A stretch of DNA of 64,000 nt, from the NCBI RefSeq assembly GCF_003634575.1, contig NZ_RBLJ01000002.1, positions 558,001-622,000 on the forward strand. Reading direction: 5' to 3'. Positions 46,813 to 60,364 of this stretch are shown here, piece by piece; the stretch's first letter is position 1, and each line of letters opens with the position of its first letter. Made by a program: the position numbers and the translations under genes. This DNA comes from Photorhabdus asymbiotica (GTDB lineage Bacteria; Pseudomonadota; Gammaproteobacteria; Enterobacterales; Enterobacteriaceae). The notes below the pieces were generated by a model. It was not told where the DNA came from and searched no databases. It saw nothing but the letters and a program-made list of their open reading frames with translations.

Positions 46813-48019
46813 AAAACTTCACAAGCGATACCAATCAGCTGGTATTGGTCTGGTCATCATACTCTCTTTAAGCCTAATATCATGCAATAAGCAAAGACCA
46901 GAACATTTGCTAACACAATACCCAGTGAAAATGAGCCAGCAATTAACCGACTTTGGTGAGCCAAATCTAGCCTTATTAGCAGATAAACTTCGCAACAGTC
47001 GGCATAATCAACTGCATTTTATTCAGATAGGTGATTCCCATACTGCCGCAGATTTTTTCACTGGCAAACTCCGCTCTTTGTTACAACAACGTTTTGGCGA
47101 TGCTGGTATCGGTTTTGTCAGCCCAATAAGCATCCCCGGACAACGTAGCGCCATGATTGGTATGACGAGTCATAAACAGCAATGGGAACTGACTACCAGC
47201 CGCAAAGATAACCGACCTGATTTCCCTCTCGGAGGTGCAATTGCAGAGCCTAATAGCGAAACAAGCAAACTGGTTTTAAAGCTATTTGTGCCATCCTATG
47301 CTCCCTATCAACTCAAAGCGTTATATCAGACATCTACTGATTCTCAGATTCTAGTTCAGTCTGCAACCAAACAAGTCCTTAAATTACCGGCAACTCGTGG
47401 TCAATGGCAGTTTTCTTCTGAAAAAACCGTCAAATTCCCAGTTAATATTATGGCGACACAAGATAACCAATTGAAATTAGGCGGCTGGTTTATCAAACGT
47501 AAACAACCAGGTGTTATATTATCCGCTTTAGGTATTAATGGTGCGACTATTAATATGATGGATAAATGGCAGCCACAATGGATTAATACCTTAGTACAAA
47601 TGCACCCTGATCTGATTATCTTCGCTTATGGCACAAATGCCGCTTTCAATGATTCGTTGGATTTATCTGATTATCGCCAACAATTAACAACCAAGATAAA
47701 ACAAATTCGCTATCAGTTACCAAAAACAGTTATTCTTATTATCGGACCGAATGACTCCTTAAAAAATAGTCAAGCCACAAGCTGTACAACACAGCAACCC
47801 ACAATGTTGAATGATGTCATCCGTATTCAACAGAAAGTCGCCCAAGACCAACACACACTATTCTGGAACTGGCGTGAATATATGGGGGGCGAATGTTCAA
47901 TTAAAAGCTGGGCGCAACAAAACCTTGCACGTCCTGATTATGTTCACCTTTCAGCCGCAGGTTATGAGCTCAGTGCGAAAGCTTTATATAAACAATTAAT
48001 AGACATTCTTGGGCAATAG
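46799..48019 (+). CDS. SGNH/GDSL-hydrolase lipoprotein
   Basis: This 406-residue protein has an N-terminal lipoprotein signal ending ILSLSLISC. The start at 46799 is chosen for the AGGAA sequence upstream; a second ATG two codons later is also possible. The GDSL-type block is FIQIGDSHTAADFF near residue 76, a catalytic-site Asn block follows (FAYGTNAAFND), and the C-terminal block YVHLSAAGYEL near residue 380 supplies His. It overlaps the preceding gene by 14 bases. Two different SGNH proteins with one MBOAT recalls PatA/PatB/Ape1-type peptidoglycan O-acetylation sets and AlgI/AlgJ/AlgX; which applies cannot be decided from sequence. Confidence 0.85.
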   Translation: MEMLKKLHKRYQSAGIGLVIILSLSLISCNKQRPEHLLTQYPVKMSQQLTDFGEPNLALLADKLRNSRHNQLHFIQIGDSHTAADFFTGKLRSLLQQRFGDAGIGFVSPISIPGQRSAMIGMTSHKQQWELTTSRKDNRPDFPLGGAIAEPNSETSKLVLKLFVPSYAPYQLKALYQTSTDSQILVQSATKQVLKLPATRGQWQFSSEKTVKFPVNIMATQDNQLKLGGWFIKRKQPGVILSALGINGATINMMDKWQPQWINTLVQMHPDLIIFAYGTNAAFNDSLDLSDYRQQLTTKIKQIRYQLPKTVILIIGPNDSLKNSQATSCTTQQPTMLNDVIRIQQKVAQDQHTLFWNWREYMGGECSIKSWAQQNLARPDYVHLSAAGYELSAKALYKQLIDILGQ

Positions 48020-48071
48020 TAATGTGAAATCTCGTTTGAATTTTGGCTATTGCTATTAGATGAAAGAGGAA

Positions 48072-49409
48072 TTACATCACAGCAAAGAAAATCATCCCAA
48101 CAACAGCGCCCGTTGTTCCAAGGACGGTTTCCATAATTGACCAAGTTTTCAGTGTCTGGGATTCTGTTGCGCCAGTAAATTTACCGAACAACCAAAAACC
48201 TGAATCATTAACATGACTTAACACCAGAGAACCTCCAGCAATACAGATTGAGAGAGCCGCAAGCTGAGCTCCAGAATATCCCAATGCATCGACAACTGGC
48301 ATCACCAGCCCAACCGTCGTCAAACAAGCCACAGTCGCAGACCCTTGAATAACACGAACCGTACTAGCAAGAATAAAGCACGCCAACGCAATTGGCAGAC
48401 CCGCACCAATCAATGCATTCCCCAGAGCAGGGCCAACACCGGAATCCACCAATACTTGTTTGAAAACTCCACCTGCCCCAGTAACCAACAAAATAATTCC
48501 AGCCGGTTGAATAGCCGAAGAGCAGATATCCATCACTTTTTCTTTACTCATCCCACGACGAATTGCCAGGCCATAAATGGCGACCAAGCAAGCAATCAGA
48601 ATCGCAGAGAATGGATGACCGATAAATTCAAGCCATTGGTACAATTCAGAACCTTGTGCAACAAAGCGCTCACCAACAGCCTTTGATCCAACCAAAGCCA
48701 AGGGAAACAAAACCAACGATAGACTCAGACTAAAAGATGGCATTTTACCTTGGCCAAGACTTGGCTCTCTTATATCAGCAGGTAAATCTAGAGTGACATA
48801 TTTACTGATAAAACTACCAAAAATCGGGCCTGCCAGTAACATCCCGGGAATTGACGCACTGAGACCAATCAAGATCATCCAGCCAAAATCGGCATTCATC
48901 TGTGAAGCTAATAACATCGGAACCGGGCCTGGTAACAGAAATGCCGCAGCAGCTGCAACACCAGCAAACAGAGGAATAACCAATTTCACTACATTACCGC
49001 CAGTACGGCGTGCTACTGCAAATGCCACACCAATCAGTAAAACAATTGCTACATCAAAAAATAGTGGCAAAGCACAAACCAAGCCAGCTATTCCCAATGA
49101 ATAATGAGCACGTTTTTCACCAAAACTATTTAGTAATTTAACTGCAATCTGATCCAAAGCACCTGTTTCGTGTAAAACCTTACCAAACATAGCACCCAGT
49201 GCAACAACAATTGCCAGAAAGCCTAATGTTCCCCCCATTCCTTCTTGCATTGTTTCGGTAATTTTATTCAGCGGCATACCAGAAAAAACACCAGCTCCCA
49301 TAGAAACCAATATTAATGCCACAAAAGCGTGTATTCTGGCCTTCATCACCAAAAATAGTAGTAAGAGAACCGAGCCAACGGCTGTAAGGACTAAGGTTAA
49401 AGTACTCAT
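48072..49409 (-). CDS. gntU: Gluconate:H+ symporter (GntP family), GntU-like
   Basis: This 445-residue inner-membrane permease of the GntP family imports gluconate. It has about 12-14 hydrophobic segments and the family features GAMFGKVLHETGALDQIA, GLVCALPLFFDVAIVLL and SHVNDSGFWLFGKFT. Gene order gntR-gntK-gntU matches the E. coli gntRKU locus, so I use gntU. Its ATG overlaps the gntK stop by one base (TAATG). Confidence 0.93.
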   Translation of the reverse strand: MSTLTLVLTAVGSVLLLLFLVMKARIHAFVALILVSMGAGVFSGMPLNKITETMQEGMGGTLGFLAIVVALGAMFGKVLHETGALDQIAVKLLNSFGEKRAHYSLGIAGLVCALPLFFDVAIVLLIGVAFAVARRTGGNVVKLVIPLFAGVAAAAAFLLPGPVPMLLASQMNADFGWMILIGLSASIPGMLLAGPIFGSFISKYVTLDLPADIREPSLGQGKMPSFSLSLSLVLFPLALVGSKAVGERFVAQGSELYQWLEFIGHPFSAILIACLVAIYGLAIRRGMSKEKVMDICSSAIQPAGIILLVTGAGGVFKQVLVDSGVGPALGNALIGAGLPIALACFILASTVRVIQGSATVACLTTVGLVMPVVDALGYSGAQLAALSICIAGGSLVLSHVNDSGFWLFGKFTGATESQTLKTWSIMETVLGTTGAVVGMIFFAVM

Positions 49410-49948
49410 TAATTTTCCCCTGAAATGATGCTATTAATTATTTTTATCGAGTGATTAATCACTTCATCTAGAGACGAGCTAATATCAATCGGATAAACAT
49501 CCTTTTCATCACTGTTTGGTTCTTCTAATGCCTCAAATTGAGATATCAACATTTGAGGTTTAAAAAAATGATCTTTACGTGCTTTCAACCGACTTTCAAT
49601 TAAATCAAAATCGCCTTTCATATAAAGAAATGATAGATTCTTATTATTATCACGCAACATATCCCGGTAATGCTTTTTTAAAGCAGAACAAACAATCAAA
49701 GAAACCAGATTTGTGCGTTGCATAGCAAAAACAGCATCATTCAATGATTTTAACCAAGGTTTGCGATCTTCATCATTCAATGCATGTCCTTCAGCCATCT
49801 TATTAATATTAGATCTTGGATGTAAAAAATCGCCATCTAAAAAAGCAATATCCAATTTATAGGCCACAGCACTAGCAACAGCAGATTTACCACTGCCGGA
49901 TACCCCCATAAGCACAAAAACATGGTTAGAATGATGGGTATCGCTCAT
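49409..49948 (-). CDS. gntK: Gluconokinase
   Basis: GntK phosphorylates gluconate to 6-phosphogluconate for the Entner-Doudoroff and pentose phosphate pathways. The 179-residue protein has a P-loop GVSGSGKS at residues 15-22, then FLDGDFLHPRSNINKMAEGHAL, a signature of the thermoresistant gluconokinase family, and CSALKKHYRDMLR. It is the first gene after the GntR operators and is followed by gntU with a one-base overlap. Confidence 0.95.
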   Translation of the reverse strand: MSDTHHSNHVFVLMGVSGSGKSAVASAVAYKLDIAFLDGDFLHPRSNINKMAEGHALNDEDRKPWLKSLNDAVFAMQRTNLVSLIVCSALKKHYRDMLRDNNKNLSFLYMKGDFDLIESRLKARKDHFFKPQMLISQFEALEEPNSDEKDVYPIDISSSLDEVINHSIKIINSIISGEN

Positions 49949-49983
49949 ATAAACTCCTTAAGCACAGATATTTTATCCGCGAA

Positions 49984-50012
49984 ATGTTACCGGTAACTGT
50001 TATCGGTAACAT
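49984..50012 (-). promoter_or_regulatory. Two GntR operators upstream of gntK
   Basis: Two copies of the GntR operator lie side by side: ATGTTACCGGTAAC (49984-49997) and GTTATCGGTAACAT (49999-50012), together nearly palindromic. They match the ATGTTA-CCGGTAAC-type operators of E. coli gnt genes. They are 36-64 bases upstream of the gntK start and downstream of gntR, so they should repress gntKU in the absence of gluconate. Confidence 0.85.
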
Positions 50013-50116
50013 TATCAGAAGTAGAAACAAGATTCGCAACAACACAGAATCTTCAGAAAATAAAAATGTGATATTTATCCCAAATAAATTTAAAAAATAT
50101 GAAATTAATAGATAAA

Positions 50117-51112
50117 CTAAATACTTTCTCCTGGTGATATTTCGAAGCCAATATCAACCATTTTCTGCGGTAAATGCTCACCTTTCAAGCGCGCCATCAA
50201 TAATTCAGCAGCTCTCCGCCCCATTAAATCACGAGGTGTCAGCACACTAGCAAGTTTTGGTGTCATCACCTGACCAACATCGTGACCATGGAAACCCGCT
50301 ATTGCAATATCGTGCGGTACAGCAATCCCCTGACGTTGGCACTCAAAAATTGCGCCAATAGCAAGGTCATCGTTAGTACAAAATAAACCATCTACATCAG
50401 GATATTTTGTTCGTGCTTCATTCAGTAATTGTCCCCCTAATGTGTAAGAAGAGCTGTTTGGTGTCATCACCTTACCAGGTTTTAAACCCGCACTTTTCAT
50501 AGCAACTTCGTAACCTCCCAGACGGATAATTGTCCTTTCATCCTGCCTTGCCCCCAGATAAATAACTTGCTGGCAACCTCGCTCAATCATTGCCATTGTC
50601 ATCTGCCGAGCCGCTTCAAAGTTATCAATACCAACTGCCGTATCAAAACAAGGGGAAACACAATCCATCAATTCAACAACAGGAATACCAGCTGTTTCCA
50701 ACATTCTTAAGGTTCGAGGAGTGTGAGTACGCTCAGAAAGAATCAAGCCATCAATATTATAAGAAAGTAAAGAAATCAGACGCTCTTCCTCTTTCTCTGA
50801 CAAGTATCCATAATGGGCTAACATGGTCTGATATCCATTACGATCTGTCACATATTCGATACCACGGATAACTTCCGCAAAAACCTGATTAGTCAACGAA
50901 GGCAACAAAATGCCAATAGCATAGCTGGTAGAATTAGAAAGGATATCAGGCACTCGGTTGGGGATATAACCTAATTCATCTAAAGCATTAGCTATTTTCT
51001 TTCTCAATTGCTCAGAAACTTGATCAGGATTACGCAAAAAACGACTTACCGTCATTTTCGTCACACCAACACGATCAGCCACATCTTGCAAAATAGGACG
51101 TTTTTTCTTCAT
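50117..51112 (-). CDS. gntR: Gluconate repressor GntR (LacI family)
   Basis: This 331-residue LacI-family regulator has an N-terminal helix-turn-helix, ILQDVADRVGVTKMTVSRFL, followed by a hinge helix (RVPDILSNS) and a periplasmic-binding-like effector domain. E. coli GntR is 331 residues too. It represses gluconate uptake and catabolism. It lies upstream of gntK in the same orientation, with the two operators between them. Confidence 0.94.
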   Translation of the reverse strand: MKKKRPILQDVADRVGVTKMTVSRFLRNPDQVSEQLRKKIANALDELGYIPNRVPDILSNSTSYAIGILLPSLTNQVFAEVIRGIEYVTDRNGYQTMLAHYGYLSEKEEERLISLLSYNIDGLILSERTHTPRTLRMLETAGIPVVELMDCVSPCFDTAVGIDNFEAARQMTMAMIERGCQQVIYLGARQDERTIIRLGGYEVAMKSAGLKPGKVMTPNSSSYTLGGQLLNEARTKYPDVDGLFCTNDDLAIGAIFECQRQGIAVPHDIAIAGFHGHDVGQVMTPKLASVLTPRDLMGRRAAELLMARLKGEHLPQKMVDIGFEISPGESI

Positions 51113-52108
51113 ATTTTAAGACAATTTAAAATTAGTAGAATTTAGGATAATAAACACAATGTTATGACATAGTTATACACTATCAGGATACACTTTTTTT
51201 GAATTTAGCAAAAAACGTCATTAATCTTCATTCAGTGTAAATAGAAAAATAAGGCGAAAAAACCAAAAGAGTCTTAAAAAGGATTAATCCTGTGTCTGTT
51301 AGTTCCAGACGTCACTACTAGTCAAAATATAAATACATCAGTGAATACTGAAAATGTTAGGAACGTATAGCAGCGCTCACTTATCCCAAAATTAAGTCGT
51401 AACAGGCTGTGATTAATATTCTTATAGCATTTGAGCGCTTAAATTAACGACATAATCTGGCAATTAATAAAAATAATTTGGATTAAGAACCACAATCACG
51501 ATAATAAAAGTTCGAAAATTTTTGGCTATCTTAAAACCCAAAATTCAGACTAATTATAATTATATCCTGCCAATAATCTGCTCAATAAGGCTTCATTAAA
51601 ATTCTTAAAAAAAGCTATCATAAGGAACTAACCTTAACTTAAAACTAATTTCACTGCCCATTTTCTATCAGTTTAAGAAATCAATTTGAGTCATTTTCGT
51701 GCCTGCTACCGTGATAGCAGGTTTTGATTATAAACGGGCAAATAAGCCGCCTGTTTCTTAAAAAAGTGCTTATCTAATCTAATGAAAATTCGAAACGACT
51801 AAGTCCTCTTCCGCATCCGCATCAGACATTTCCCTATTAATATCGGGCTTTCAGCCGTGGTGCCCGCCTTCCACTCTTCGGTATCACTGGCTCAGACTTC
51901 AGAGCCGTTAACCAGGGCAATGTCGCATAAGGGATGACCTTGACAATGGGTAGCCACCCTTAAGGCAGGATGAACACAGAGAGACATTGTGCGTTATTTA
52001 AAGCCAGGCAGTTTATACACGGCTTTCCTTCGTTCGCCCTCTGGCCGGATAAACATGACCGGGTAAATCGCAGGGCATCGTTGCTCATCTTCGCCCCGAG
52101 CCCCGTAA
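51113..52108. other. Gap between the rRNA operon terminator and gntR
   Basis: About 1 kb without a recognised gene. The part nearest gntR (51113-51800) is AT-rich and should include the gntR promoter. From about 51810 to 52100 the DNA is more GC-rich. On the minus strand a short frame there ends ILIGKCLMRMRKRT, but it has no supported start and I cannot identify it; it may be a fragment of an older gene. Confidence 0.4.
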
Positions 52109-52141
52109 ACGCAAAAAACCCCCAGCTTTCGCTGAGGGTTT
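52109..52141 (-). terminator. rRNA operon terminator
   Basis: Read on the minus strand, AAACCCTCAGCGAAAGCTGGGGGTTTTTT forms a strong stem with a GCGAAAGC-type loop and six T residues. It lies about 15 bases past the 5S gene and is like the factor-independent terminators of enteric rrn operons. Confidence 0.9.
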
Positions 52142-52154
52142 CTACTGTATTTCA

Positions 52155-52272
52155 AGCCTGGCAGTGTCCTACTCTCGCATGGGGAGACCCCACACTACCA
52201 TCGGCGCTACGGCGTTTCACTGCTGAGTTCGGCATGGGGTCAGGTGGGACCACCGCGCTATCGCCGCCAGGC
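52155..52272 (-). rRNA. rrf: 5S ribosomal RNA
   Basis: The sequence begins GCCTGGCGGCGATAGCG on the minus strand and ends CTGCCAGGC, so the terminal stem closes. The length of about 118 bases and the internal CCCATGCGAGAGTAGG match enteric 5S rRNA. It is the last gene of the rRNA operon. Confidence 0.95.
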
Positions 52273-52412
52273 GTATTCTGTTTTACTCCGACCGTTGCGA
52301 CGCTCTCTCCCGCAACCACCGAATCAATCTCTGAACAAGCTGAAATTCATCTCTCTTCCGTCTTCTGACAGCTGTCCACTGTCTTCTGACACCAAAACAC
52401 CTTCGGCGTTGT

Positions 52413-55434
<3,022 letters not shown>

Positions 55435-55532
55435 TCACAACCCGAAACTGTCTCGGATTGTGCAGCTTGAGAGACTCGTCAATAATACCTCGGTGATATT
55501 ATCAACAGTTTCAATTTTTCAGCTTGTTCCAG

Positions 55533-55545
55533 ATTGTTAAAGAGC
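55533..55545 (-). promoter_or_regulatory. boxA antitermination site in the 16S-23S spacer
   Basis: On the minus strand GCTCTTTAACAAT matches the boxA sequence recognised by NusB/NusE, placed in the spacer between tRNA-Glu and 23S. It supports ribosomal antitermination. Confidence 0.85.
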
Positions 55546-55623
55546 TTATATCGCTAAACCGATTCTTAAAATCCGCTTAAAGATACATCAACGACCACGC
55601 CTTTCACCCGTCGTCCCGCAAGG

Positions 55624-55699
55624 TGGCGTCCCCTAGGGGATTCGAACCCCTGTTACCGCCGTGAAAGGGCGGTGTCCTAGGCCTCTAGACGAAGGGGAC
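55624..55699 (-). tRNA. tRNA-Glu (anticodon TTC)
   Basis: The 76-base gene in the 16S-23S spacer starts GTCCCCTTCGTCTAGAGG and ends GGGGACGCCA with an encoded CCA. The anticodon TTC is at plus-strand 55663-55665 in the loop CTTTCAC. The acceptor stem pairs GTCCCCT with AGGGGAC and the T-arm contains GTTCGAATC. Confidence 0.97.
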
Positions 55700-55781
55700 C
55701 CGATAGTCAGCTTCGCAGACGCACCCGTGCTCTACTTTCATCAGACAATCTGTGTGAGCACTGCACTCAACGCATCTCAGG

Positions 55782-57326
<1,545 letters not shown>

Positions 57327-57453
57327 AAAGTTTGATGCTCAAAGAATTGCCCTGTTAGTTCGTAATGAATTAACTGTTGTTCACTCTTCAAGACTTTAAG
57401 ACGTATTTTTTTGTGATACGGTCTTGTGAGTGCCCACACAGATTGTCTGATTA

Positions 57454-57467
57454 ATTGTTAAAGAGCA
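57454..57467 (-). promoter_or_regulatory. boxA antitermination site in the rrn leader
   Basis: TGCTCTTTAACAAT on the minus strand is the leader boxA of the rRNA operon, about 130 bases upstream of 16S and downstream of P2. Confidence 0.88.
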
Positions 57468-57509
57468 GGCCAAATCAAAAATTAATATTCTCGCTCAGCC
57501 GGGCTGCGT

Positions 57510-57537
57510 ATATTACGCTTTCCGCCCGCAGAGTCAA
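57510..57537 (-). promoter_or_regulatory. rrn P2 promoter
   Basis: On the minus strand a -35 TTGACT (57532-57537) and a -10 TAATAT (57510-57515) are separated by 16 bases, in the same relative place as E. coli rrnB P2. Confidence 0.85.
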
Positions 57538-57605
57538 GCGCTTATTGGCTTTTCTCTGCCTAGCCTGACAACGTTTATCAGCGTTGTGTCGGTCAGTGGT
57601 GGCGC

Positions 57606-57633
57606 ATTATAGGGCGTTCTTCGGCGCTGGCAA
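57606..57633 (-). promoter_or_regulatory. rrn P1 promoter
   Basis: On the minus strand a -35 TTGCCA (57628-57633) and a perfect -10 TATAAT (57606-57611) have a 16-base spacer, followed by GCGCCACC, the usual enteric rrn P1 discriminator. The T-rich segment upstream resembles an UP element. Confidence 0.9.
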
Positions 57634-57702
57634 GTGTTTATTTGCAAAAAACTTTCGTTCGCGTTTTTTTTCAACAAAACACTGATAAAAAGAACAAACA
57701 GG

Positions 57703-58239
57703 CTATTTTTTACTCATCATTCTAAAAAAACTATCGGTAAAACGATCGACTTGCTGCCAATCTGTATACTCAATCTCCTGAGTTGTATCCGTTTCCCCAC
57801 CAGTCATTTGCATGATCAACTTAACCATTACACGATCCAACCAACGATAACGAGGATAAAGTAATGCGCCAGCAAAAACACCGCACAGATCTGGTTTCCA
57901 AGGTGTATTAAGCAAAAATTTACGAACATAGACATTCGTTTCGGGAGTACATTTCTCTGGCTTCCTTGCTGTTAAATTAACGCCAAAAAATGCGGTTGGC
58001 ATTTTATTAAGTTGTTGTTTATGGCAAATAGCGAATTTTTTTAGTACTGGATCAAAACGGCCATACCTGATTGAAGCTCCAATCATAACCTTGTCATAAG
58101 ATTCCCAATTGACTCTTTTTACTGTTGCCAAGTCTTTAAGATCACATAATTCCCCTGCTCTACGTAGATTTTCAGCAATACAGGTAATAATTTTCTTCGT
58201 CTGCCCATCTCGGCTGGAATAAAGTAATAAACAATTCAT
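57703..58239 (-). CDS. hemG: Protoporphyrinogen IX dehydrogenase (menaquinone), HemG
   Basis: HemG oxidises protoporphyrinogen IX to protoporphyrin IX in haem synthesis, using FMN and menaquinone. The 178-residue flavodoxin-like protein begins MNCLLLYSSRDGQTKKI, with the FMN phosphate-binding loop, and has DKVMIGASIRYGRF and FFGVNLTARKPEKCTPETN. Size and order (pepQ-yigZ-trkH-hemG-rrn) match E. coli. It follows trkH by 24 bases. Confidence 0.96.
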   Translation of the reverse strand: MNCLLLYSSRDGQTKKIITCIAENLRRAGELCDLKDLATVKRVNWESYDKVMIGASIRYGRFDPVLKKFAICHKQQLNKMPTAFFGVNLTARKPEKCTPETNVYVRKFLLNTPWKPDLCGVFAGALLYPRYRWLDRVMVKLIMQMTGGETDTTQEIEYTDWQQVDRFTDSFFRMMSKK

Positions 58240-58263
58240 ATCTATGTCCTTGTTCCCAATAGG

Positions 58264-59715
58264 CTATTCACGCCAAAAGGTCGGTGTAAATAAAACTAAC
58301 AAAGTGAATACTTCTAAACGACCAAACAACATTGTTATAACTAATATCCACTTAGCTATCGGATTCATTGCAGTAAAGTTATCTGCAACAACACCCAACC
58401 CTGGCCCTAGATTATTCAGTGTAGCGGCTATTGCAGAAAAAGCAGAAAGCTCGTCTACACCTGTTGCGATCAATAACAGCAAGCTGATGATAAACACCAA
58501 AGCATAAGCGGAAAAAAATCCCCAGACTGCTTCAATAATACGTTCAGGTAATGCCCTTCGCCCTAATTTAAGGGTGTAGACCGCATTAGGATGAACCAAC
58601 CGTTTCAACTCACGGGAACCTTGTAGGAATAACAATAAGATACGAATGACCTTCAGTCCCCCTCCAGTCGAACCTGCACAGCCACCGATAAAAGCAGAAC
58701 ACAATAACAATATTGGCAAAAATGATGGCCAACGGGCAAAGCTATCTGTACTAAATCCGGCTGTTGTCGCCATTGAGACAACCTGAAAAAAAGCTTGGTT
58801 CAATGTCTCCATCCCAGATTCATAAACAGCGTAATACCACAAAATTAAAGTACAGATAATCACCAATACTAATTGAATAGAGATAAACATACGAAATTCA
58901 GGGTCCCGCCAGTATACTGTCAGGCTACGCCCTGTTAACACCGCGAAGTGTAAACTAAAGTTACAACCAGAAATCAACAAAAAAATCGCAATAATAGTGT
59001 TTATCGCTGGACTATTGAAATAACCAATACTGGCATCATGAGTAGAAAATCCACCGATTGCGATAGTTGAAAAGCTGTGAGAAATAGCATCAAAAACTGA
59101 CATACCCGCTGCCCATAATGCCAAAGCGCAGGCGATTGTCAGTAACACATAGATCAACCACAAGGTTTTTGCCGTTTCAGCAATTCGCGGACGCATTTTA
59201 TTATCTTTCAAAGGTCCTGGCATTTCGGCTCGATAGAGCTGCATTCCTCCAACCCCAAGCAGAGGTAATATTGCAACTGCCAATACAATAATCCCCATCC
59301 CCCCCAACCATTGCAGCATCTGCCGGTAGAAGAGAATCGCTTTAGGTAAGGAATCAAGTCCAATAAGTGTTGTCGCCCCGGTTGTTGTTAAACCGGAGAA
59401 AGATTCAAAGAATGCATCTGTAATAGAAAGATTTGGCTGTTCAGAAAAGATAAAAGGTAAAGCACCAACACTTCCTAATACCGTCCAGAATAAAACCACG
59501 ATAAGAAACCCTTCTCGGGGTTTTAGCTCATGTTTTTGCTCCCGATTAGGTATCCAAAGCATCAAACCGATAACTAAGGCAAGAATAAATGTCTGACTAA
59601 ATGCACGCCCAGCTCCATCACGATAGATAAGTGCTACCAACCCTGGAATAATCATAGTGACGGAGAAAAGAATGACAAGCAGCCCAACAATACGGGTTAT
59701 GGCACGAAAATGCAT
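58264..59715 (-). CDS. trkH: Trk system potassium uptake protein TrkH
   Basis: TrkH is the K+-translocating membrane subunit that works with TrkA. The 483-residue protein has the family length and selectivity-loop segments such as FSGLTTTGATTL, SHSFSTIAIGGFSTHD, TAGFSTDS and NNLGPGLG, each with the filter Gly. IGGCAGSTGGGLKVIRILL is also typical. It probably is co-transcribed with yigZ, pepQ and hemG. Confidence 0.97.
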   Translation of the reverse strand: MHFRAITRIVGLLVILFSVTMIIPGLVALIYRDGAGRAFSQTFILALVIGLMLWIPNREQKHELKPREGFLIVVLFWTVLGSVGALPFIFSEQPNLSITDAFFESFSGLTTTGATTLIGLDSLPKAILFYRQMLQWLGGMGIIVLAVAILPLLGVGGMQLYRAEMPGPLKDNKMRPRIAETAKTLWLIYVLLTIACALALWAAGMSVFDAISHSFSTIAIGGFSTHDASIGYFNSPAINTIIAIFLLISGCNFSLHFAVLTGRSLTVYWRDPEFRMFISIQLVLVIICTLILWYYAVYESGMETLNQAFFQVVSMATTAGFSTDSFARWPSFLPILLLCSAFIGGCAGSTGGGLKVIRILLLFLQGSRELKRLVHPNAVYTLKLGRRALPERIIEAVWGFFSAYALVFIISLLLLIATGVDELSAFSAIAATLNNLGPGLGVVADNFTAMNPIAKWILVITMLFGRLEVFTLLVLFTPTFWRE

Positions 59716-59752
59716 TCAGCTGGTTCCTTAGAAATCCAGTTACAGAGAATAT

Positions 59753-60364
59753 TTACAGATCAGGTGTTAAATACAGTACACCACGACTCAGATCACGTAA
59801 TTTATCACTGACTTCACTCACCAGGGTAGCTGGGAGTGAAATTTGCAAAGTAACATTCTCTGTATACTCACTGGAAATGATCTTCCCTGCTGATTTTTGT
59901 AATAACTGTTCAATCATAGAGATATGGGCGTATTCACACTGTAAAGAACAGAGTTTCTGGGGAACCTTATACTTTGTTTCCAGTAACTTCAGCGCCTGTT
60001 GGACACTACTTCCATATGCCCTAACCAATCCACCAGTACCTAACTTTATTCCACCAAAATAACGGACAACAACCGCTGTTATTTCACCAACATTATTTCC
60101 CATAAGCTGAGATAATATTGGCTTACCAGCGGTTCCTGAAGGCTCGCCATCATCTGAAAAACCTAATTGTTGTGAATCATCTGGTGCACCAGCAACAAAT
60201 GCCCAGCAATGATGGCGAGCATCAGGGTATTGAGCTTTAATTTGCTGAATAAACGCTTTAGCTTCCTCTGCTCCGCAAGTGTGTTTCAGCAGAGTAATAA
60301 AACGGCTTTTTTTAATCTCTTCAGTCCAACTCACTGAAGCTACCGGTATCAAATAAGGTTTCAT
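59753..60364 (-). CDS. yigZ: IMPACT/YigZ-family protein
   Basis: This 203-residue protein belongs to the YigZ/IMPACT family, structurally like translation factor domains; the exact role is not established. FSDDGEPSGTAGKPIL and VVRYFGGIKLGTGGLVRAY are the family hallmarks of the N-terminal domain. The start overlaps the pepQ stop by one base (TAATG). It lies 37 bases upstream of trkH. Confidence 0.95.
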   Translation of the reverse strand: MKPYLIPVASVSWTEEIKKSRFITLLKHTCGAEEAKAFIQQIKAQYPDARHHCWAFVAGAPDDSQQLGFSDDGEPSGTAGKPILSQLMGNNVGEITAVVVRYFGGIKLGTGGLVRAYGSSVQQALKLLETKYKVPQKLCSLQCEYAHISMIEQLLQKSAGKIISSEYTENVTLQISLPATLVSEVSDKLRDLSRGVLYLTPDL

